From positions 1-22,686 of the forward strand of contig JBCDJT010000084.1 in the NCBI GenBank assembly GCA_038747545.1: a stretch of 22,686 nucleotides of DNA, given 5' to 3'. Shown piece after piece: positions 11,061-16,946 of the stretch (the stretch's first letter is position 1; every line of letters begins with the position of its first letter). Made by a program: the position numbers and the translations under genes. The notes below the pieces were generated by a model. That model worked only from the letters and a program-made list of their open reading frames with translations. It was not told the DNA's origin and did not search any database. The stretch comes from JBCCMF01 sp038747545 (lineage in GTDB: Bacteria > Bacteroidota > Rhodothermia > Rhodothermales > JBCCMF01).

Positions 11061-11304
11061 AGAGGCGTGTGTCAGCAATTGGGCTGATACGCCAACATAC
11101 TGTGATAAGATCGCCCTACCCACTTAGGCTCTTGTTGGCCTCACCGATCCACGTAGAGCCAACGTTCAGCAGCATGGGCTATTAGGTAAAGCGTTGGCGG
11201 ACGTATGCCACAGTGCCCCTGGGCGATAGCGCCGTGGTGAAAGGGCCTGCACCGACATAGAAGGCTTCGCTGCCACGCTTGTCGTGGCCGTATTTGCCGG
11301 GATG
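11061..11304. other. Gene-free stretch upstream of the Panacea gene
   Basis: The 352 bp between the Panacea start and the tRNA gene hold the right direct repeat (11305-11348) and the tRNA terminator. The remaining part, 11061-11304, has no convincing gene. A minus-strand frame ending at 11182 (KRHPGKYGHDKRGSEAFYVG...) is not recognisable and could be a gene remnant. The Panacea promoter should lie in the first 100 bp, but I see no clear box. Confidence 0.4.
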
Positions 11305-11348
11305 GCGCTTACACATATGTTGCGCACCATCCTGCATTTCTCTGCACG
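11305..11348 (+). repeat. Right copy (R2) of the 44-bp imperfect direct repeat
   Basis: This is the partner of 9628-9671, in the same orientation, with 38 of 44 positions identical. It lies 64 bp beyond the tRNA-Leu 3' end, just past the tRNA terminator. The two copies enclose 1,633 bp containing only the Panacea and Fic genes and their flanks. Confidence 0.75.
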
Positions 11349-11370
11349 ATCTGACCTGACCATTGCCCAC

Positions 11371-11406
11371 AAAAAAAGCCGCTAAGTCGTTAAAACGAAG
11401 CGGCTT
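11371..11406 (-). terminator. Rho-independent terminator of tRNA-Leu
   Basis: On the minus strand an 8-bp perfect stem (AAGCCGCT / AGCGGCTT) has a 15-nt loop that can itself pair through TCGTT/AACGA, and is followed by a run of seven T. It begins 7 bases past the tRNA 3' end. Confidence 0.85.
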
Positions 11407-11412
11407 CTGGGG

Positions 11413-11497
11413 TGCCCAGGAGAGGACTCGAACCTCCACGCCCTAAACGGGCACTAGAACCTGAATCTAGCGCGTCTACCAATTCCGCCACCTGGGC
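11413..11497 (-). tRNA. tRNA-Leu (anticodon CAG)
   Basis: This is an 85-nt class II tRNA. The acceptor stem GCCCAGG pairs with CCTGGGC, with discriminator A. The D-arm has TGGCGGAATTGGTAGACGC, the anticodon stem CTAGA/TCTAG encloses TTCAGGT (anticodon CAG), a long variable arm TGCCCGTTTAGGGCG follows, and the T-arm contains GGTTCGAGTCC. The 3' CCA is not encoded (ACC C follows). It reads CUG leucine codons and would be charged by the LeuRS encoded at 16947-19376. Confidence 0.97.
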
Positions 11498-11511
11498 AAT
11501 TCAGGGCACGT

Positions 11512-11541
11512 ATGGTACGGCGCGCAGGCCACGTCACGCAA
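11512..11541 (-). promoter_or_regulatory. Candidate promoter for tRNA-Leu
   Basis: On the minus strand, TTGCGT (11541-11536) and TACCAT (11517-11512) are spaced by 18 bp, with the second box 14 bp before the tRNA 5' end. The match to the sigma-70 consensus is partial (3/6 and 4/6), so this is a suggestion only. Confidence 0.3.
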
Positions 11542-11667
11542 GCGGCCGCGCATCATAAACGACTGCTTCATTACGTTTTCGTGGAGGTCCTTACGCTGTA
11601 TGGTTGCGCCTCATCCTGCGATGCCCCTACGTTGATGTCTGTGTTTTCACCTAGCCGCCGGAAGTTC

Positions 11668-13581
11668 ATGCGTCGCTCTTGGCTCTTCTTCTTGCTTACC
11701 GCTCTGCTCCTCCCCATGGCGTGGGCCCAATCTACGCGCCCGGTACCTTACCCCGTCTTCTACACGCCGCCGTTCGAGCAGGCCATGGCTAACGGCACAC
11801 GCACGGCGGACGGGCAGCCGGGCCCCGCCTACTGGACCAACACGGCCACGTACGCCATCGATGTAGCGCTCTCGCCGGCGACCAAGCAGCTTCAGGCCAG
11901 CGTCGTCATCACGTACACGAACAACAGCCCCGATGCGCTCGGCGAGGTCGCCATCCACCTGCGCCAGAACCTGCACCGCGAAGGGGTGGTGCGCAACCGT
12001 CCGCAGCAGCTCACGGGGGGCGTCAAGCTGGGCCGTGTGCGCTACAACGACGCGCCGCTGCTCGAAATACCCACGCTGCGCGGTAGCGCTGTCGGCTACG
12101 TGGTCGACGGCACACTGATGCGCGTGAAGCTGCCCAACGCCATCCCCTCGGGTGGTACAGCCACATTCGCCATCGACTACAGCTTCGAGGTACCGGAAGC
12201 GGGTGCTCCCCGCATGGGCCAGGATGGCGAGGTGTTCTACCTCGGCTACTGGTATCCGCAGATGGCGGTCTACGACGATGTGGACGGCTGGGTGGCCGAT
12301 CCGTACATGGGCAACGGCGAGTTCTACATGGGCTACGCCGACTATGACGTGCGCATCACCGTGCCCGAGGGCTGGCTCGTAGGCGCCACAGGCACATTGC
12401 AGAACCCAGCGGATGTGTTGACGGAGCAAACACAGCAGCGCCTCGCCAAAGCCGCGCAGAGCCGCGCCATCACCACCGTCGTGGGCGAGAATGACCGCCA
12501 AGCGGGCGCTTCCACGCTCGACACGCCGACCAACACCGTCACGTGGCACTACACCGCGCAGAACGTGCGCGACTTCGCCTTCGGCACCTCCGATCAGTAC
12601 ATCTGGGACGCCACGCACGCCACCGTCAACGCTGAGGATGGCCAGAAGACCGTGATGCTGCACAGCTTCTACCGTCCGGGCACGCCGGCGTGGGAGCGCT
12701 CAGCGGAGTATGGGCAGTTCAGCATCGAATTCATGTCGGAGAAGTTCTTTCCGTACCCCTACCCGCACATGACCTCGGTCGAGGGCATCATCGGGGGAGG
12801 CATGGAATTCCCGATGATTACCCTCATCGGCGGTACGCGTACGCCGCAGTCGCTCTTCGGCGTCACCTTCCATGAGATCGCGCACATGTGGTTTCCGATG
12901 GTCGTAGGCCAAAACGAGAAGCGGTTCACGTGGATGGATGAAGGCCTGACCTCGTTTAACACCAGCGAAGCCTCAGCGGCCTTCTGGCAAGCTGACGCGT
13001 GGAATCCAGGCCGCCAGAGCTACTACTTCATCGCAGGCACCGGCGACGAGGTCGAGTCCATGCGCCACGGTGACCGCTACCCCGTGGGCACGCCCGCGCG
13101 CGGCATTGCCAGCTACAACAAGCCCGCCGTGGCACTGCACGCCTTGCGCGGCCTCTTTGGCGACGAGAAGTTCTACGCGGCCTATGCCGAGTACGCCCGC
13201 CGCTGGGCCTACAAACACCCGCAGCCCTTCGACCTCTTCAACACGTTCGAGGACGTGCTCGGGCAAGACCTCGACTGGTTCTGGACGTCGCTCTTCTACG
13301 AGACCTGGACGCTCGACCACGCCATCCAAGACGTTGAGATCAGCAGCGAGGGCGTGGAGGTCGTGATCGCTGACAACGGCCTGACGCCAATGCCTGCCTT
13401 CGTGCGCATCACCTACGCCGATGGCACCACGGATGAGGGCGTGGTCCCCGTGCAGGCGTGGCTAGACGGCCAGCGCACGGCCCGCCTCCGCTTCGATGCA
13501 GGCACCGTCACGCGGGTAGAACTCGACCCGAACCTCTACCTACCCGACATCAACCGCGCCAACAACATGTGGGCGCGATAA
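11668..13581 (+). CDS. Secreted M1-family zinc metallopeptidase
   Basis: This is a 637-residue protein. The ATG at 11668 begins a clean signal peptide (MRRSWLFFLLTALLLPMAWA, cut before QS); an in-frame ATG at 11635 would lengthen the n-region by 11 residues and cannot be excluded. The zinc site is HEIAH (402-406), followed after 18 residues by Glu 425 in WMDEGLTSF, the standard gluzincin HExxH-x18-E. Tyr 483 (SYNKP) fits the transition-state tyrosine. The exopeptidase motif reads GGGMEFP (about 375-381) where classical aminopeptidase N has GAMEN. A beta-rich N-terminal domain precedes the catalytic domain, and a short beta domain closes the protein. It probably trims peptides in the periplasm or outside the cell. 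The gene stands alone on the + strand after the tRNA. Confidence 0.93.
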   Translation: MRRSWLFFLLTALLLPMAWAQSTRPVPYPVFYTPPFEQAMANGTRTADGQPGPAYWTNTATYAIDVALSPATKQLQASVVITYTNNSPDALGEVAIHLRQNLHREGVVRNRPQQLTGGVKLGRVRYNDAPLLEIPTLRGSAVGYVVDGTLMRVKLPNAIPSGGTATFAIDYSFEVPEAGAPRMGQDGEVFYLGYWYPQMAVYDDVDGWVADPYMGNGEFYMGYADYDVRITVPEGWLVGATGTLQNPADVLTEQTQQRLAKAAQSRAITTVVGENDRQAGASTLDTPTNTVTWHYTAQNVRDFAFGTSDQYIWDATHATVNAEDGQKTVMLHSFYRPGTPAWERSAEYGQFSIEFMSEKFFPYPYPHMTSVEGIIGGGMEFPMITLIGGTRTPQSLFGVTFHEIAHMWFPMVVGQNEKRFTWMDEGLTSFNTSEASAAFWQADAWNPGRQSYYFIAGTGDEVESMRHGDRYPVGTPARGIASYNKPAVALHALRGLFGDEKFYAAYAEYARRWAYKHPQPFDLFNTFEDVLGQDLDWFWTSLFYETWTLDHAIQDVEISSEGVEVVIADNGLTPMPAFVRITYADGTTDEGVVPVQAWLDGQRTARLRFDAGTVTRVELDPNLYLPDINRANNMWAR

Positions 13582-13697
13582 CGGCTTTTGTACAAGGCGC
13601 TACTTAAAGCAAACGGCCAACGGGACGATACAGGCAAGGACGGTTCGCCGATCTCCACCGCTCGATACGACCCTACCCTTTTTCAGGCCGCCTCTTT

Positions 13698-14012
13698 ATG
13701 AACAAGCGCCTCGCCGAAGCTGACCTCCGCCCTCGCGACGCTGCTGACCGTGCCCGTCAGCACCTGAAGAACGCCATGCACTTGCGGCGTTCGCGCAATG
13801 GCTGCTGGCACCTCACGGTCCCCGTCGATCAAGTGGTCGATGCCGAGGTCTTTGATTACGTCTACGACTACGCTGAAGCGCTCCTCGGGCCGTACAGCCT
13901 ACAGGTTGAGCGCCGTGGGCGCTTCCTGCGCTTCATCCCCGAGATCCGCTACGAACCGCTCGTCAAGCTCGGCGAAGCGCTCGAAGGCGATATGGAATTG
14001 GCCGCGCTATAA
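13698..14012 (+). CDS. Small conserved-looking protein of unknown function (104 aa)
   Basis: The gene runs from the ATG at 13698 to TAA at 14012 and encodes a soluble protein with no signal peptide or membrane helix. The N-terminal half is basic and helical (DAADRARQHLKNAMHLRRS). The middle alternates strand-like and helical segments (CWHLTVPVDQVVDAEVFDYV), and the end is arginine/aromatic rich (RGRFLRFIPEIRYEPL). I do not recognise the family. It follows the M1 peptidase by 116 bp and ends 22 bp from the converging membrane protein gene. Codon-position GC fits real coding sequence, and no better frame overlaps it. Confidence 0.7.
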   Translation: MNKRLAEADLRPRDAADRARQHLKNAMHLRRSRNGCWHLTVPVDQVVDAEVFDYVYDYAEALLGPYSLQVERRGRFLRFIPEIRYEPLVKLGEALEGDMELAAL

Positions 14013-14033
14013 GCACGCGCGCCCTATCTGCAA

Positions 14034-14897
14034 CTACTCTCGAATCCGGGTGCCGCTCTGCGTGGCATCGGTGTCTTCGGCGTCGTACGTGTCGATGTCG
14101 CTGAGCAAGTCGGTAGGCGCGGCGAAGACCTCTTCGATCTCTTCGACAGCAGCTTCGGTCTCTTCCACTTCCGAGAGCAGCGTGTCTAGTTGGAATGTGA
14201 TCTCTTCGGGGTTGCGGAGCGTGAGCGACTGCTCGTGGATGTACTTGGTCACGTCCTCGATGGTCGCCAACTGCGCATCGATGATTTCCAGGTTTTCCTG
14301 GCCCTTCTTGAAGCGCGAGAGGCGCTGCTCCAAAATCCGCATGCGGCGCTGCTTCACCGCACGCACACGCGGTGGATCGTCGGCCATGTCCTGCCGCAGC
14401 GCGGCCATCGACTTCACCACCTCGGCTTTCGACGTCGTCTGCGACGAGTACTCGTAGCGCTCCTTCTGGTAGAGCAGGTTGAGGTACGAGTCGAGGAGCC
14501 CGTCGATCTTGCTGAGGTGGCTGTCGAGCAACCCCTGCGAGGCGTAGCTGAGCTTGCGGTAGTTGGACTTGATGCTCTTCTCCAGTCCGCGCAGCCGCGC
14601 GTACCGGCGCTGGCTCTGCTTGGTAAGCAGCTTGTAGATCTCCTGCTGCGAGGGCGGCTTGGCAAACTCGGCCGCCTTGCGCGAGCGGATAGCGCGCTGG
14701 AACCGCTCGTTACGCGGCATGATGCCGAGGTACATCAGCTCGGCCGCCGCCGTCATCAGGAGCGCGAGGTTGAACAGCGGCTCACTGCCCGTCGTACTCA
14801 CCGCAAATGCCGTCAGCATGGCGATGATCAGAAACCCGAGGTTCCACGGGTTCAGGAAGGCTTCCTTGGTGTAGTTGACGTCGAGGTCGTTGCTCAT
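14034..14897 (-). CDS. Two-TM, coiled-coil membrane protein in the PspA gene cluster
   Basis: This is a 287-residue protein. A short N-terminal tail is followed by two close membrane segments at about residues 18-35 (LGFLIIAMLTAFAVSTT) and 41-58 (FNLALLMTAAAELMYLGI). The rest is charged and mostly helical or coiled coil: KLLTKQSQRRYARLRGLEKS, then VKQRRMRILEQRLSRFKKGQ, ending in a very acidic tail (EVEETEAAVEEIEE). The hairpin membrane anchor plus long cytoplasmic helices suggests a membrane receptor or scaffold. It is the last of three minus-strand genes headed by pspA, 32 bp after the preceding one, so it may anchor the PspA-type protein at the membrane. I recognise no named family; the role is inferred from the operon. 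Confidence 0.8.
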   Translation of the reverse strand: MSNDLDVNYTKEAFLNPWNLGFLIIAMLTAFAVSTTGSEPLFNLALLMTAAAELMYLGIMPRNERFQRAIRSRKAAEFAKPPSQQEIYKLLTKQSQRRYARLRGLEKSIKSNYRKLSYASQGLLDSHLSKIDGLLDSYLNLLYQKERYEYSSQTTSKAEVVKSMAALRQDMADDPPRVRAVKQRRMRILEQRLSRFKKGQENLEIIDAQLATIEDVTKYIHEQSLTLRNPEEITFQLDTLLSEVEETEAAVEEIEEVFAAPTDLLSDIDTYDAEDTDATQSGTRIRE

Positions 14898-14929
14898 GCA
14901 GAGGAGCGCTGAAGGGTGCGCGGCGGCGT

Positions 14930-15421
14930 TTACGATCGCCGACGGCGACCAATGGTTTTGTCGGGTAACGGCTCGTCGGGGGAAGGAGGCGGTGGTGCAG
15001 CTTGAGCCCGGCCCACCGTCTTCTCGATGGAGTCAGGCGTGGCGGCGTCTGCTGCCGGTTCGGGGTCGTTGACAAGGCCCATCTGCCGCTTCATCTGCGC
15101 GATGAGGTCGTCGGCACGCTGGCGCTTCTGGTCGGCTTCGAACTGCGCACGCTGGGCAGCTTGCTCGCGCTCGGCCTCACGGGCGTTGAGGTTGTCCAGC
15201 GTCACATCCAGCCGCGCCTCGCCCATGATTGCGTCTTGATTGAGCCGATCCACGAGGGCGTCGTTCTCGTCGAGCAGGTTGCTGCTGGCGGCGATATTGC
15301 CTAGCGCGCCACCAATGGAGCGCTGCCTGCGGCTCTGGTGGGCGGCCTGCTTCAGGGCTTTCAGTTTGCGCAGGTGCGCCTTTTCGGCCTCTTTCAGCCG
15401 CTCAAATTCTTCCGGCGTCAT
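14930..15421 (-). CDS. Small charged helical protein, middle gene of the PspA cluster
   Basis: This is a 163-residue protein with no signal peptide or membrane helix. It starts MTPEEFERLKEAEKAHLRKL and continues as a charged helical region to about residue 115 (LNAREAEREQAAQRAQFEAD). A low-complexity acidic/proline tail follows, ending in DKTIGRRRRS. A related copy of the tail motif, EKTVGRAQ, occurs about 25 residues earlier. The PspA-like protein upstream also ends with GKTIGKQRTQI, so the two share a short C-terminal peptide. The gene lies 85 bp after pspA and 32 bp before the membrane protein gene, on the same strand. I do not recognise the family. A partner or regulator of PspA is a reasonable guess. 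Confidence 0.8.
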   Translation of the reverse strand: MTPEEFERLKEAEKAHLRKLKALKQAAHQSRRQRSIGGALGNIAASSNLLDENDALVDRLNQDAIMGEARLDVTLDNLNAREAEREQAAQRAQFEADQKRQRADDLIAQMKRQMGLVNDPEPAADAATPDSIEKTVGRAQAAPPPPSPDEPLPDKTIGRRRRS

Positions 15422-15506
15422 AACCCTCAGGGCGGTTGACGGAGCGCGATGCAGTCAAGACCGCTGCACTCCCTTAAACGTTGCGGATGGGAAGCGTCAC
15501 CTGTAG

Positions 15507-16259
15507 CTAGATCTGCGTGCGCTGCTTGCCGATGGTCTTGCCACCCTGCACGCTCTCCTGCTCGGGGATGTCGAGCTGCGGGCCCGTGCCTTCGTCCAGC
15601 ATGCCCATCTCCAACTTGAACTGCTTCACCAGCTCGTCGGCACGGAGGGCTTCGGCGTCTTCTTCGATGCGCATCGCCTGCAGGTCCACCGAGTCGAGCG
15701 CCATCTCCATGCGCGCCTCGTTGCGGGCCGTATCCTCGTACACGCGGTTGAGCATCTCGTCGTGCGTCTGGTCGATGCCCGTCACCTCGAACTGCTCCAT
15801 CGTGTCGGCGATCTTGGACTGCCACTTGGAGCGCTCGTGGGCGCGCAAGGCTTCTTTGGCCTCGTTGATCTTGCGATCTTTCTCGCGCATGAACGCCTTC
15901 TTGACCTGGAGCGCCTTGTCGTACGCCGCCGACGCGTACTTCAGCTGCTCGCGGCTGCGGCCCAGGGCCTCGCGCTGCTTCTCCAGCTGCATGGCGTAGT
16001 TGCGGGCGATGTCGTCTCGGCCGCCTTGGATGCCTGCCCGAATTTTGCTGGTGAGGGCCTTCACCTCGTTCTCCAACCGCCGCACCTCCTTCTGCATGAG
16101 CATCACGTTGGCTTTTACCGTGGCGATGTTCTCATTCATCTTCGGAACCTGATCATTCAGTTCCCGGATGTTCTGCTCCAAGATGAGCTTCGGGTCTTCT
16201 AACGCCGAGATGGCGCCACCGAAGATGGATTTCAGCCAGCGAGAGAAACGTTTGAACAC
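15507..16259 (-). CDS. pspA: PspA/IM30 (Vipp1-like) membrane-stress protein
   Basis: This is a 250-residue protein. It starts MFKRFSRWLKSIFGGAISAL, an amphipathic N-terminal helix of the type that binds stressed membranes, followed by LEDPKLILEQNIRELNDQV, the hallmark of the PspA/IM30 family. The remainder is long antiparallel helices (about 25-220) as in ESCRT-III-like proteins. Members polymerise on the inner membrane to limit proton leakage and repair damage. Length is close to the family norm (about 220-250). The tail after residue 225 is variable and ends GGKTIGKQRTQI, a motif also in the next gene. It heads a probable operon with the two genes downstream on the minus strand. No PspF-type regulator or PspBC gene is seen. 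Confidence 0.92.
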   Translation of the reverse strand: MFKRFSRWLKSIFGGAISALEDPKLILEQNIRELNDQVPKMNENIATVKANVMLMQKEVRRLENEVKALTSKIRAGIQGGRDDIARNYAMQLEKQREALGRSREQLKYASAAYDKALQVKKAFMREKDRKINEAKEALRAHERSKWQSKIADTMEQFEVTGIDQTHDEMLNRVYEDTARNEARMEMALDSVDLQAMRIEEDAEALRADELVKQFKLEMGMLDEGTGPQLDIPEQESVQGGKTIGKQRTQI

Positions 16260-16383
16260 GATTGAATACCTTTGTGCCTAGGAGTGATTGCTGAGCGGCG
16301 TGCGCGCACACGCATCCGCTCAAATATACGGGTTGCGCCTTGCATTAACGTACCCGTTTCGCGAAAGATGCGTCACGCAGCGC

Positions 16384-16415
16384 CCCGTGCGGGTATGGGG
16401 CACCCCATCTACGGG
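16384..16415. repeat. Hairpin-forming inverted repeat between pspA and the cold-shock gene
   Basis: ATGGGG (16395-16400) pairs with CCCCAT (16403-16408) around a 2-nt centre, and CCCGT (16384-16388) pairs with ACGGG (16411-16415) outside it. No T-run follows on either strand, so it is not a classic terminator. It could be part of the pspA leader or an operator. Confidence 0.4.
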
Positions 16416-16436
16416 CTGGGCAGCGTCGAGCCAACG

Positions 16437-16472
16437 CAAAAGAGCGGACCCGCCACAAGGACAGATCCGCTC
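16437..16472 (-). terminator. Terminator downstream of the cold-shock gene
   Basis: On the minus strand GAGCGGATC (16472-16464) pairs with GGTCCGCTC (16450-16442), with one G-T pair, and is followed by TTTT. It begins 27 bases after the cold-shock stop codon. Confidence 0.7.
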
Positions 16473-16498
16473 GTATGGGTCAGATGCTGGAGTTCAAC

Positions 16499-16708
16499 TC
16501 AGCCGAGGCGCACCACGTTGAGCGCGCTGACGCCCTTGGGCGTTTGCTCGGTTTCGAACTCGACCGCTTCGCCGTCCTGCAGTCCTTCGTCCCAGCCGAG
16601 ACCTTGGACTTTACTGCGGTGTACGAAGATGTCACGGCCGCCTTCTTCCGAGACAATAAAGCCGAAGCCTTTCTCGGTGTTGAACCACTTTACGGTGCCA
16701 CGAGGCAT
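16499..16708 (-). CDS. Cold-shock domain protein (CspA family)
   Basis: This is a 69-residue protein starting at the ATG at 16708 (MPRGTVKWFNTEKGFGFIVS). The frame is open upstream to 16786, but the family start and length (65-70) match the shorter form. The RNA-binding motifs KGFGFI (RNP1, about 13-18) and DIFVH (RNP2, about 26-30) are both intact. These single-domain OB-fold proteins bind single-stranded RNA and act as chaperones or anti-terminators. The gene lies downstream of leuS on the same strand after a 238-bp leader that contains a hairpin, and ends at a terminator, so it is probably its own transcription unit. Confidence 0.95.
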   Translation of the reverse strand: MPRGTVKWFNTEKGFGFIVSEEGGRDIFVHRSKVQGLGWDEGLQDGEAVEFETEQTPKGVSALNVVRLG

Positions 16709-16840
16709 GATACGGTACCTTTGGTTTGGGTAATGCACTGTACTCAAATAATCGAACTGAGAGGGGTGAACCAGAGGTACGCTCACTTCAGCGAACTATT
16801 CGGCCAGTGGTGTTAAGAGGAGTTACGAAAACAGGATGCT

Positions 16841-16863
16841 AACCTCTTACCCCGCTAGAGGTT
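16841..16863 (-). promoter_or_regulatory. Hairpin in the leader of the cold-shock gene
   Basis: A perfect 7-bp inverted repeat (AACCTCT / AGAGGTT) with a 9-nt loop lies about 130 bp upstream of the cold-shock start, within the 238-bp gap after leuS. An imperfect direct repeat around AGTTACGA...ACAGG (16810-16842 and 16877-16906) brackets it. Long structured leaders are common for csp genes, but a role in temperature control here is inference. Confidence 0.4.
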
Positions 16864-16946
16864 CGAGGAAATCGGCAATAAGGAAGTTACGACAGGCAGA
16901 TTAACGGTGTGTTAGCAAAGACGAGGCAAAAACACGTCCCCTATTG

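Noticed and set aside
11413..11436. Duplicate of the tRNA-Leu 3' end as an attachment site
   Set aside because: I looked for a second copy of the tRNA 3' end near the left repeat and found none, so classic tRNA-directed integration is not supported.
11182..11439. Small minus-strand frame crossing the tRNA and its terminator
   Set aside because: It starts inside the tRNA gene and reads through a strong terminator; only its tail might be a gene remnant.
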